A stretch of 58,680 nucleotides of DNA from a bacterium (GTDB taxonomy: Bacteria > 4484-113 > JAGGVC01). The first letter of the stretch is position 1. The number at the start of each line of letters is the position of its first letter. A program made the translations under genes and the position numbers. Location: assembly GCA_021158185.1 (NCBI GenBank), contig JAGGVC010000034.1, positions 1 to 58,680 of the forward strand. The letters are read 5' to 3'. Below the pieces are notes generated by a model that saw only the letters and a program-made list of their open reading frames with translations, was not told where the DNA came from and searched no databases. Shown piece by piece: positions 47,045 through 56,606 of the stretch.

Positions 47045-47346
47045 TCCGGACAGAAAATACGAGAGGTAATAAACTTGCCACCGATAGTGAAATATTTCAC
47101 GAGCGGCGAATGGGGAGAAAGCACAAATTATGAGGTGGGAGTTGAGCGGCAAACGTGGGGGGCGTGAGATGGAGAAACGGCGGCTGGGCGCGGGCTGCGC
47201 GCGCGTAGGGTGCGGGTTTTACACCCGCCCACCGATGAGCTAACAAAAAAAGAGAGCGGCCATTCAAGGGTGCAGCCCGTATATCAAATGTGGGAGGCGG
47301 TAAACGCCCCCCATACAACCGCGAATCCACCATCGCACCCAACGCT

Positions 47347-47736
47347 TTACTCGTCGTCCGCAAGCCCCTTTATCACCCAGCGTCCGTCATCGTCGCGCTC
47401 GATATATTTTCCGACGCGCGCGCGCGCTTCCCTCAGGTAAGCGTCGCACTGCTTGATAAGCTCCACGCCCTCCTCGAAGAGCTTCACCATCTCGCCCAGC
47501 TTCACGTCCTCGCGCTCAAGCTCGTCGGAGATTTCCTTCAGCCGCTCGAACGTCTCCTCGAAGTCGTCCAGCGCATCCGGCTCGCCGCTATCGCTGTGTG
47601 CGCCCTTATCCGCAGCCGTCTCCGTATCGTCGGGCTGTCCGTCGCCAACGTCGATAACCTCGTCCGAAGGCTCGTCGTTCAAGACGTTGCCGCCGTTTTC
47701 ATTTTTTCCGTTGAAAAGATCCTTATCCTTGCTCAC
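47347..47736 (-). CDS. xseB: Exodeoxyribonuclease VII small subunit with acidic N-terminal extension
   Basis: 'FEETFERLKEISDELEREDVKLGEMVKLFEEGVELIKQC'. Confidence 0.9.
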   Translation of the reverse strand: MSKDKDLFNGKNENGGNVLNDEPSDEVIDVGDGQPDDTETAADKGAHSDSGEPDALDDFEETFERLKEISDELEREDVKLGEMVKLFEEGVELIKQCDAYLREARARVGKYIERDDDGRWVIKGLADDE

Positions 47737-49094
47737 TTCTTTCCTCCGTCATTCTCGTTTGGCTCATCGACGCGCGCGCGATAATCGCCCTTGTGCGCGC
47801 GTACAAGGATCGCCTCGCCGCGCTTCACTTCGTCCGGCCCCGTTACCACTTCGCCGTCGCGCGCGCGCGATACGACGCTGAACCCGCGCTTCAGCTGCTT
47901 TTTGAGGTCGCAGGCCTGCACCGCCGCGCGAACCGCGCCTAGTTCGTCAGCGCGCTTCAGAATCGCCTGCATCACACTCCTCGGCGGCGCGGACGCAAGT
48001 CGGGCAGTCGCCCCGCCGAGCATATCGAAGCCCTTCAACATCCCGCCGATTGCACGGTGATCGAGCATAGCTCTAGCCTCATCCCTCATCCCATCGAGTA
48101 ATTCGGGTATCGCAGCCACGATCCGAAGCGCGTCATCGAGCGATTGCTCGGCATTCTCGATCCTTCCGACGAGCGCGCGCGCAGCCTTAAACTCGGCCAC
48201 AGCGGAAAAATCGCCCATAATCCGGCTGAGCCGCCTTCCCGCCCATTCCGAAATCCTTTCCCGAATCAGCATGTATTCCTTGAGTACATCCGGCCAGTTT
48301 CCGGTTGCGATCTCCATCGCCGCGGTGGGCGTCGGCGCGCGAAGGTCGGATACGAAATCGCATATCGTCGTATCGCTCTCGTGCCCGACGCCGCTTATCG
48401 TGGGAATAATCGAGTCGGCGACGGCGCGTCCGAAATCCTCGTCGTTGAAACACCAGAGATCCTCGATGCTGCCGCCCCCGCGCGCGATTATGATCACGTC
48501 GAATCCTGCGGGATCGGCCTGGGCCGCGTGAAGCGCCTGCAACAGTTCGGGCGGCGCGGCGTCTCCCTGCACGAGCGACGCAAATAGCCTTACCTCGATA
48601 TGCGGAGCGTTCTTGCTGTGGATGTTCAGCATATCCTGAAGCGCAGCCGTTGTGGGACTCGTGATTATCGCAATCCTGCGCGGAAGAACCGGAATCGATA
48701 GCTTTCTTTCCTCGTCGAAAAGCCCTTCCTTCCTGAGCTTCTCCTTGAGCTTCTCGTAAGCCGCCGCAAGCTCGCCAGCGCCCTTCTGCACGACCTCGAA
48801 CACGACGAGCTGGTATTCGCCGCGGGGTGGGTAAACGTTGATTTTCCCGCTCGCAACGACCTCGTCTCCGTCCTTGAAGCCGATCTTGCGCCGAGCACCT
48901 TTTCCGAACCACACGCACCGGATGCTCGCATCCTTGTCCTTCATCGTGAAGTACGTATGGCCGGACTGGTAGGTCTTGAGCCCGCTAACCTCGCCCACGA
49001 CCGAAACGCTCACAAGCGCGGGATCGCGTTCGAGCAGGCCCTTTATCAGAAAGGTAAGCTCGGTTACCGAATAGGTTTTTCGCATCGCACCCAC
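47733..49094 (-). CDS. xseA: Exodeoxyribonuclease VII large subunit
   Basis: 'YSVTELTFLIKGLLERDPALVSVSVVGEVSGLKTYQSGHTYFTMKD', 'ARGGGSIEDLWCFNDE', 'VGHESDTTICDFVSDLRAPTPTAA'. Confidence 0.96.
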   Translation of the reverse strand: MGAMRKTYSVTELTFLIKGLLERDPALVSVSVVGEVSGLKTYQSGHTYFTMKDKDASIRCVWFGKGARRKIGFKDGDEVVASGKINVYPPRGEYQLVVFEVVQKGAGELAAAYEKLKEKLRKEGLFDEERKLSIPVLPRRIAIITSPTTAALQDMLNIHSKNAPHIEVRLFASLVQGDAAPPELLQALHAAQADPAGFDVIIIARGGGSIEDLWCFNDEDFGRAVADSIIPTISGVGHESDTTICDFVSDLRAPTPTAAMEIATGNWPDVLKEYMLIRERISEWAGRRLSRIMGDFSAVAEFKAARALVGRIENAEQSLDDALRIVAAIPELLDGMRDEARAMLDHRAIGGMLKGFDMLGGATARLASAPPRSVMQAILKRADELGAVRAAVQACDLKKQLKRGFSVVSRARDGEVVTGPDEVKRGEAILVRAHKGDYRARVDEPNENDGGKK

Positions 49095-49098
49095 GAGC

Positions 49099-51387
49099 CT
49101 ATTCTACACTTTCGCCAGGATGTTTCGAACGCGCATCGGATCGGCGCAACAAAAACAGGAATGCAATGAAAACCGCGAACAGCGCGATCACCGAATACGC
49201 CCAGATTACGATCATCCCTTGAAAACCGGGCATAAATTCCATAACAAGTTCGTGCTCGCCTGCTGGAATCGCCACCCCCTGGAATGCACCGTCAACCTTG
49301 ATTATCTGCGCATCCACACCGTCGAGCCAAGCGCGCCAGCCGGGATGGAAAGCAGTCGTGCGCACGAATATCTTGTTTTCATCGGCTTCGATCTTGTAAA
49401 CCTGCCTTGAATTCTCGTCCAGAACAAGGCTCACATCGAAACTTCCCTTCATTGAAGGTGCAAAGCCCGTATCTTCCGTTACGAGCGCGATCTTGTCGAG
49501 ATACAGCGGATAGTTCGATTCGATGTAAGAGAAAATCGCGTCATCCGATTCGAACTTCTTCACCGACCCGCACAGATATATGCCCTTGCTTGCGGACTGT
49601 GCGAACGGCATAAGCTCGGTAGGAAGCGCGTTGAGCCACGAAATCACGTCGGACCTCCGCTGATCCTGAATCATGCTGCCGTTGGAGCTTAGCGCGGTTT
49701 CAAAAAACCGCATGTAATCGGCAATGACAAGCTCTCCCGCCCAGCCAACGTTTCCGATGCCGGCGACCGATGGATAACAGGGAATATTGAAGTCAAGCTC
49801 GTGAATCTCCCCCGTTTTTTCGGTGCCGGATTCAGGCGTAATCACGCGAAAAACACGAGAACATGTTCCTTCTTCTTTCGCCATTACGAATCGCTGCGGA
49901 ACGGGTGTCGCCGCCTTCTCGGACGATGTAATGTTGAAAGCCCTGTGGAACGAAAGAAGCGGCCACATCGTAATAAGGAAAGCAAGTATCAAGATGTATA
50001 GTCCAACACGTCGGAATGGGTCATTCTCAAACCTTTTGAGAACGAGAAATTCGAAACCTGCGGCGAAAAGCCCTGCAATCGCAAGAATCGCAGGAAATAA
50101 AAAGCGTGCGGGAATTCGTGTTGCGCCGTAGCCGGGAATGAGTTTCAGAAGATAGTAAAGCCCGCCCCACTTGCCGAACGCCAGAATAACCGAGATGATT
50201 CCCACAATCGCAAGCACTTTTACGGTGCGGTTAAGCTCACCGAACGGCGCCGCTTTGGAATTTGGCTTTTCGAGCGGTTCTGCATCATCGCCCGTATTTG
50301 ATTCTTCAGATTCAGGCTCGCGAATACCCGGTTTGGCCGAAGTCAACTTCCTGCGTATCTTTCGAACCACATCGGTTGCAAGCACGATATATACGAGAGT
50401 TGCGATCAATAAAGGCAATGCTCCGATCAGGCAAACCCGCTCCACAAAACCGCTTGGACCGAAGTATCCGGGCGAATTCCAGGCGTTGGCCGGACCGAAC
50501 GCAAACGCATTGACCGCAGTAATCAGCATATGCGGCGGCAGGCTGTACGAAAGGAAATCAGCCATCGTGAATCCCGCACGGTTGGACAATGCGAGTAGTT
50601 CAAGCGTCGGCACAAGCTGTGGAAGCGCGAGCGCAGTCCCCGTAAATATTCCAGCCGCTGGAATAATAAAAAGCCAGCCCGGATGGGGACGTGAGCCCCT
50701 TGGAGAAGTGAAAAACACCGCAACGAGAAATACCGCAAGCGTGATAATTCCAATCATCGCCATCTGCGGATGCCCCGCGAGCCACATCATCAGAATCACG
50801 AAAGAAATTGCGAGAAATACGGACAATCGCGCGCGCGAAAGGACCGATCGCGGGTTTGATCGCGCGTGGCGCGATCGTGACGCGATCGCAGGATTCAGAC
50901 CCGCAAATACGAGCCATGGAATCCAGGCGGCAACCGCCACAAGGTTGAAATGACCGAGGTGCGCGCTCATCGGGCCGCAGAGCATGAACACGAGTGCACC
51001 GAGCGTGGCCGATCTTTCACGAATGCCGAGACGCAGAAACAGCGCAAATGCGCCGAGTCCTGCAAGGATAGTGTGCAGGATAGAGCCGAGCATAAGCGCC
51101 GTCCAGGTCGGGAAAAAACGGTGGAGGATGAAGTTCGGCGGGTAGAGCATTCCTGTCTGCCCTTCGGCAAAGAGCGGAAACCCGCAAGCCTGATAGGGAT
51201 GCCAGAGCGCAAGCCGCCCGTCTCGAAGCTCGCTCCCGTAGAAATCGCGCCAGGGGTAGTTCTGGTATGTGATGTCGCCGCTCGGAGAGTAGACTTCACC
51301 GGCGAAGACAATGTTGAAATGGTAAGCGACCGCGGCTGCAAGAACCACAAGGATATAGGGAGCAAGCTTTCGAATCGACGCAGCCAC
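49099..51387 (-). CDS. YfhO-like multi-pass membrane protein
   Basis: 762 aa, many TM segments, 'FYGSELRDGRLALWHPYQACGFPLFAEGQTGMLYP' and C-terminal 'FHPGWRAWLDG...FQGVAIPAGEHELVMEFMP'. Confidence 0.8.
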   Translation of the reverse strand: MAASIRKLAPYILVVLAAAVAYHFNIVFAGEVYSPSGDITYQNYPWRDFYGSELRDGRLALWHPYQACGFPLFAEGQTGMLYPPNFILHRFFPTWTALMLGSILHTILAGLGAFALFLRLGIRERSATLGALVFMLCGPMSAHLGHFNLVAVAAWIPWLVFAGLNPAIASRSRHARSNPRSVLSRARLSVFLAISFVILMMWLAGHPQMAMIGIITLAVFLVAVFFTSPRGSRPHPGWLFIIPAAGIFTGTALALPQLVPTLELLALSNRAGFTMADFLSYSLPPHMLITAVNAFAFGPANAWNSPGYFGPSGFVERVCLIGALPLLIATLVYIVLATDVVRKIRRKLTSAKPGIREPESEESNTGDDAEPLEKPNSKAAPFGELNRTVKVLAIVGIISVILAFGKWGGLYYLLKLIPGYGATRIPARFLFPAILAIAGLFAAGFEFLVLKRFENDPFRRVGLYILILAFLITMWPLLSFHRAFNITSSEKAATPVPQRFVMAKEEGTCSRVFRVITPESGTEKTGEIHELDFNIPCYPSVAGIGNVGWAGELVIADYMRFFETALSSNGSMIQDQRRSDVISWLNALPTELMPFAQSASKGIYLCGSVKKFESDDAIFSYIESNYPLYLDKIALVTEDTGFAPSMKGSFDVSLVLDENSRQVYKIEADENKIFVRTTAFHPGWRAWLDGVDAQIIKVDGAFQGVAIPAGEHELVMEFMPGFQGMIVIWAYSVIALFAVFIAFLFLLRRSDARSKHPGESVE

Positions 51388-51514
51388 GCAGGAATTCTAT
51401 CATTGCTGAAGCGTCAAGCTTCGTGTGGTTGCACAAAGGCATTGCAAAGCGGCATGAAACACATAACTGTCTGATGATTGACCACCCCATCGAATGCTCA
51501 CAGGCAGTGCTGGC

Positions 51515-52621
51515 TTATCGCATCCTTCCAAGGCTTGATGCGAGCGCGTAAAACAGGTAATCCTCGTTTACGTTCTGCATAAGCCAGGTTTCCGCCCTGT
51601 CGATCAAAGCTGTGATTTCGAGTATGTTGCTCCGAGCAAAAGCGCTGGCTTCTGAAACAGGAGTATTGCAGCCCTCGTGCACCAAGGCCTCGCGCAACCA
51701 GTCGAGAGTCGTTTTCTGTGCGGATCGCGCGATTTCATTGAGCCTCGTTTGACTGACTTCCCAGCGTTCAAGCTCCTTTTTTTTCTTTAACCCGAGCGCC
51801 TTGGCGTCAGGAAGCGTCCACGCGATCACTTCCTTCTCCCGCTTTTCAAGATGCTCCGAAAGCGTATTCGAAACTTCGACGAATACCGAAACGAAACCGG
51901 CCTTATCTCCGTAATCGCCCAGGATTTCAAAAAACGCACTCGTAAGGCTTTCGACACCTTCAAGTAGCTTCTTATCATCTGCAAGTATTCGTGCAAGAAC
52001 CCACTTGCCCTGTGCAAACCTTGATGCACGCTTGGCGCAGTCAGGATCCGTTCCACTTTCGATAAGCTTTTCGCTCAAAAAAAGCGCCGGCTCCTCGCAG
52101 AGCCTGATTTCCTCGCAGCGGCTTCGGATTGTCGGAAGAACATCGTATGGATGATCGGTAACAAGGATGAAAACCGTCGCATCCGGCGCTTCCTCGAAAA
52201 GCTTGAGCATCATATTGCCGGTCTGCTCGTTCAGCGTATGCGCGTTGTCGATCATGATCACGCGCTTCCGCGAATGAACGGGATGGCGGAGTGCAACTGA
52301 GAAATCGTCGTACTCCTCGCTGACGATCTGCACCGTAATCTGCTTCGTACGGGGAAGAACGAACGTAAAATCCGAAAACGGACCTGCCAAAAGCGCCTTA
52401 CATGGAAAGCACTCACCGCAGCACTCAAGCAAAGCGCCTTTCGGACGGTTCATGCACATAAGCGCGCGCGTATAAATCAGGGCAAGCGTGGTCTTACCGA
52501 CCATCGGCGGCCCTGAAAAGAGCACGGATGTCGGAGTATGATCGAGCGCCAGCCACCTGCCAAGGCGCGCAACAACGGAATCCTGTCCCACAAATTCGGA
52601 TGCGTTACATCCTGCAATCAC
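51515..52621 (-). CDS. holB: DNA polymerase III delta' subunit
   Basis: 'FVGQDSVVARLGRWLALDHTPTSVLFSGPPMVGKTTLALIYTRALMC', 'VIMIDNAHTLNEQTGNMMLKLFEEAPDATVFILVTD'. Start taken at GTG 52621. Confidence 0.85.
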   Translation of the reverse strand: MIAGCNASEFVGQDSVVARLGRWLALDHTPTSVLFSGPPMVGKTTLALIYTRALMCMNRPKGALLECCGECFPCKALLAGPFSDFTFVLPRTKQITVQIVSEEYDDFSVALRHPVHSRKRVIMIDNAHTLNEQTGNMMLKLFEEAPDATVFILVTDHPYDVLPTIRSRCEEIRLCEEPALFLSEKLIESGTDPDCAKRASRFAQGKWVLARILADDKKLLEGVESLTSAFFEILGDYGDKAGFVSVFVEVSNTLSEHLEKREKEVIAWTLPDAKALGLKKKKELERWEVSQTRLNEIARSAQKTTLDWLREALVHEGCNTPVSEASAFARSNILEITALIDRAETWLMQNVNEDYLFYALASSLGRMR

Positions 52622-52922
52622 GAATTCAGTATAACAGATATAATCTGTGCTCCGATGCAATCAGGAACAGGTATTACGATTATCCGACAGCCCGAAACAC
52701 GCCGATTGGAAAATGATATATCTGGCAAAATAATTTATAAAGAAAATCCCGCTGAGAATACGAGGTTTCCCCAGATATCATGGTATATTGATTAGTAGCT
52801 TGGATGCCGCGTCAGGTTCAAGTACAGTGGGGGGGACCCGATTCAGCGGATCGCGAATTCGAGCCGCTAGTGTTTGCTGGAAATGTTAATGGGGGAATCT
52901 GCGATAAGGCGGATAAACGGAT

Positions 52923-54158
52923 ATGGCGTCTGACAAGAAAAACGAACGGGATCACATCGAACCCGGCGATGTATGGGTCGAGATTGAAACATCGTTTCTT
53001 GGTGTTGGTCAATCTCTCGCCTGCGATCTATATGTTGGCGACATCATACTCCTCAAGAAGGGCCAGACAATCACCGAAGCGCTGATAAAAGCTTTCGAGA
53101 AGCGCAACATTTCATCCGTGAGAGTGAAAAAAAGCGTTGCCGACGATCTTCAGGTCGAAAGCGGAAGGCTGTCCGAAATAAGCGACAGCATACCGAGCGT
53201 ACATGTTGAAGTGTATCAGGAGATTCTTGCAAACGAGGAAGAACTCTGGGACGAAGCCGGCATCGAAACGCAGGTTGACGAGAAACTCCTCAATGAAACG
53301 TCGAAATGCGTCGAGGATGTTTTTACACGTTTCAGTGAGGGTGCGCCTCTCGCGGTTGAGAAAGTCAAAGATTACGTGAAGGATATCATCAAGCAGGCAA
53401 TTGCAAATCCCGATAATGCAGTCAAGCTGCTCGATGTAGAGCACCATGACAAATACACATTTCGGCATTCGGTAAATGTCGGACTGATCTTTCTTGCAAT
53501 CGTCAGGGAAACGGCTCCGGATGAGAAGATCGAATCACTGACTACGGGAGCGGTGTTCCACGATGTTGGAAAAACAAAGATCCCGCTGAAGATAATTCAG
53601 AAGCCCGGACCGCTTACGGCCGGAGAATTCGAGATCATGAAAGAACATCCGACAATCGGCGTAGATATTCTTACCGAGCATGGCGGGTTCGACGATGATG
53701 CGCTGGATATCTGCAAGCACCATCATGAAAAATGGGACGGTACTGGCTACCCCGACGGACTGAAGGGCGAGGAAATATCGGAGTATGCGCAGTTATCCGC
53801 GGTCGCCGATGTATACGACGCCATCACAACATCGCGCAGCTACAGGAAGAAAATGGACTTCGGCACAGCTATGAATCTTATTATCAAGGGCAGCGGAAAG
53901 CACTTTTCCCCGAAAAGCGCAAACAGGCTGTGGTCTACGCTCGGTCTCTATCCGGTGGGATCGTTTGTCAAACTCTCTACGGGCGAAATAGGCGTAGTGC
54001 GAAACATCAACCACGAAATAATCACTAGACCGGTAGTGATGGTTATGTACGACGGAGATATGCGCAGGCGGAGAATGCCGAGGTTGATCAACCTTTACAA
54101 GGAACTTGACATTTCTATCGTTGGCGGACTCGGACGACGTAACCTTGCAAATGCCTAG
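52923..54158 (+). CDS. HD-GYP domain protein (candidate cyclic dinucleotide phosphodiesterase)
   Basis: 'GAVFHDVGKTKIP', 'HHHEKWDGTGYPDGLKGEEI'. Confidence 0.93.
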   Translation: MASDKKNERDHIEPGDVWVEIETSFLGVGQSLACDLYVGDIILLKKGQTITEALIKAFEKRNISSVRVKKSVADDLQVESGRLSEISDSIPSVHVEVYQEILANEEELWDEAGIETQVDEKLLNETSKCVEDVFTRFSEGAPLAVEKVKDYVKDIIKQAIANPDNAVKLLDVEHHDKYTFRHSVNVGLIFLAIVRETAPDEKIESLTTGAVFHDVGKTKIPLKIIQKPGPLTAGEFEIMKEHPTIGVDILTEHGGFDDDALDICKHHHEKWDGTGYPDGLKGEEISEYAQLSAVADVYDAITTSRSYRKKMDFGTAMNLIIKGSGKHFSPKSANRLWSTLGLYPVGSFVKLSTGEIGVVRNINHEIITRPVVMVMYDGDMRRRRMPRLINLYKELDISIVGGLGRRNLANA

Positions 54159-54354
54159 GATAAGCTCAAGGGCGGGTCTGCTTTGCATCTCCTACCGGTA
54201 TTCGTCTTTAGTTTTGCTGTATATATTGCTTATTGGTTGATAGAAATATCTTTTCCGGCTATATTACTGCTCGTGTCAGGGCAGCATCTCCGCTGTTGGG
54301 AACAGCATAGGACAGGTTTCCGCATTACTTTTTAGCGGAACGCTTTTCGGCGAA

Positions 54355-55614
54355 ATGGAAGGAAAAAACAAGAGCCAGAAATGGGAATTTATCGAGATCG
54401 CCCATCTCTCTTCTGGGATGACTCTCTCATGCGACGTAATTTATAAGGATTTCGTGGTCCTTCGCAAGGGAAATGAAATAAGCGAGGACTTGCTTGAGTC
54501 ACTCAAGAGCCGGAATATCGAATATGTAAAGGTAAGCCCCGAAGCCGCGAAGGAAATAAAGAGCAACGCGAGAACAGCTGCGGCTCAGTCAGCCGGCATT
54601 CCCACATCTTTCCTTTCACCAAATGGTACTACGCTTCTTGATATGAATGAAAGGAATGTTCAGAAGACAGTGCGCTCGGAATTCGAACTCGAAAAGGAGC
54701 TGTACGATAGGGCCGATATCCATCCTGCAGTGGATCAGCGCTTGCTGAAGCTCGTATCAGACAGCGTGGAGAAAACGTTCACGCAGATGTCCAAATACAA
54801 CAAACTTGACATAAACACCTTAAGAGGACCCGTTCGGGAGATGGTTCTTCAGTCCATTGCCCGCCCGAACGCTGCAGTGAAATTGATTGATGTGGAACAT
54901 GTCGAACAATACACGGTTCGTCATTCGGTAAACGTCGGACTGCTTTTCCTGGCTATTGCCCGTGATTATATCCCAAAGGAAATCATGATGGATATGACGC
55001 TCGCGGCAATTCTGCACGACATCGGCAAGGCTCGGATACCGAAAGAACTAATTGAAAAGCGCGGTCCGCTTACCCACGATGAATTCAAGCTTGTAAAAAC
55101 CCACACACTGCTGGGGTACAAGATTCTTATGGGAAAAGGCGGATTCAAGCATGACATCGCAGATATTGCACTGTCGCATCATGAGCGCGTTGACGGCAGC
55201 GGCTATCCAAGGGGAACGAAAAAACTGTCGCTAGCTGCTCAAATCGCAGCAGTATGCGATGTTTACGACGCTCTCACAACGACCCGCAGCTACAAAACAA
55301 AAACCGACTTCCATTCTGCACTCAACATCATCATCAAGAGTGCAGGAAAGGAATTTTCGAGATTTGCAGTGAAGCTTATGATCTCGCGCATCGGTCTCTA
55401 CCCCATTGGTACATTCGTAAGGTTGAGCAGCAACGAAATCGGCGTAGTGAAAAAAGTCAATCCTGAAAAGATCCACTGCCCCCATGTTGCGGTTCTCTGC
55501 GGATTAAATCAGGAACCGCTCGATCATATTCGCGTGATGGATATCGCCGAAAATCCTAATCTTACAATTGCAAACGTATTAGCTACGCGAGATATTATAA
55601 AGATGAACTTTTAA
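54355..55614 (+). CDS. HD-GYP domain protein, tandem paralog
   Basis: 'AAILHDIGKARIP', 'SHHERVDGSGYPRGTKKLSL'. Confidence 0.93.
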   Translation: MEGKNKSQKWEFIEIAHLSSGMTLSCDVIYKDFVVLRKGNEISEDLLESLKSRNIEYVKVSPEAAKEIKSNARTAAAQSAGIPTSFLSPNGTTLLDMNERNVQKTVRSEFELEKELYDRADIHPAVDQRLLKLVSDSVEKTFTQMSKYNKLDINTLRGPVREMVLQSIARPNAAVKLIDVEHVEQYTVRHSVNVGLLFLAIARDYIPKEIMMDMTLAAILHDIGKARIPKELIEKRGPLTHDEFKLVKTHTLLGYKILMGKGGFKHDIADIALSHHERVDGSGYPRGTKKLSLAAQIAAVCDVYDALTTTRSYKTKTDFHSALNIIIKSAGKEFSRFAVKLMISRIGLYPIGTFVRLSSNEIGVVKKVNPEKIHCPHVAVLCGLNQEPLDHIRVMDIAENPNLTIANVLATRDIIKMNF

Positions 55615-55618
55615 CAGT

Positions 55619-56467
55619 TCACATCATCGCGTTGATCCTGCCGGATGCAAGGCTTATACCGCCCCTGCTGCGCACGGCGGAAACCTGCGCATCAGCGTTT
55701 TCTTTTGCTACTTCAATTAATCGGGCATTCGCATCAGCGACTTTCATACTCTCAATCCGCCCGATCTCGCGGTTCAGCTCTTCGATTCTCTTTTCGAGGT
55801 AAACACGCTCGCCCCGGGTTTCACCTTCAACAGATATGCGATCCCCGCGCTCGCGTCTCTCAGCCCTGTCGACAGATGACTTTTCCTCGGATCTGTCAAG
55901 CCTGCCTTCAAGGGCAGTTCGTTCGTTCTCAAGCTTTTCCCTTGTCCTCCTGCGCACTTCCGGCGAATCCTGATCGTTTACGGCTTTGTCCCCTGCTGTT
56001 TCTTCGTAATCCTCGCTTCCGCCAGATGCACGGCTGCCATCCGTCGCGGCCGCACAGTTATTGTTGGCAAGGTCGATTCTCGCAGCCCCGTTTTCCGCTC
56101 CGCCCGAAGATGGAATTCTCTCCGCAGTATCCCGGCTGAATCCTGTATCCCGCTGTTCATTCATATGCGAATCACGGTCGTAGCGAATCTGAGCAGCGCG
56201 CGCGGACGGAACGCTGTAAACCGTGGTTCGCCCGGCTTTGATACTCAGCTTGCCATCCACCAAGTCGGTTTTGTATTCGATCTTGGCAAGCAAGACATCG
56301 TCCCCGCGGGAAGCGGCTTCGCGGGTAAACTGGCGGAGATTCCCCAATTCCTGGCCTGTAACGGATGGCATGGATTGGCTGGGGGTTGCGCTCTTCAGCG
56401 TTCCAAGCTCACCGGGATCGAGCTTGTATCTAAGCACCGTAGACGTCAGGTTCATTGGAACCTTCAT
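55619..56467 (-). CDS. Hypothetical charged coiled-coil protein
   Basis: 282 aa; low-complexity middle, coiled-coil C-terminus; convergent with the HD-GYP gene. Confidence 0.5.
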   Translation of the reverse strand: MKVPMNLTSTVLRYKLDPGELGTLKSATPSQSMPSVTGQELGNLRQFTREAASRGDDVLLAKIEYKTDLVDGKLSIKAGRTTVYSVPSARAAQIRYDRDSHMNEQRDTGFSRDTAERIPSSGGAENGAARIDLANNNCAAATDGSRASGGSEDYEETAGDKAVNDQDSPEVRRRTREKLENERTALEGRLDRSEEKSSVDRAERRERGDRISVEGETRGERVYLEKRIEELNREIGRIESMKVADANARLIEVAKENADAQVSAVRSRGGISLASGRINAMM

Positions 56468-56606
56468 CGCGTATCACCTCCGTGGGATACATATACATTA
56501 TACCCCATCAATCGCATTTGCGAACCGATCGCGGATTCTATAGCTTTTCGCCGCTCATACAGGTAAGGAGTGTGAGCGTCAAAACGGAGTTGATTACTGG
56601 ATATTC

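Noticed and set aside
46857-47440. Small ORFs between tsaB and xseB
   Set aside because: They run through the palindromic repeat island and have no conserved-looking sequence; better explained as non-coding repeats.
48187-48918. 243-aa alternate-frame ORF inside xseA
   Set aside because: Arg-rich out-of-frame translation of a clear xseA coding region.
52800-52922. c-di-GMP riboswitch upstream of the first HD-GYP gene
   Set aside because: A hairpin is present (AGCGG...CCGCT) but I could not find GEMM consensus elements.
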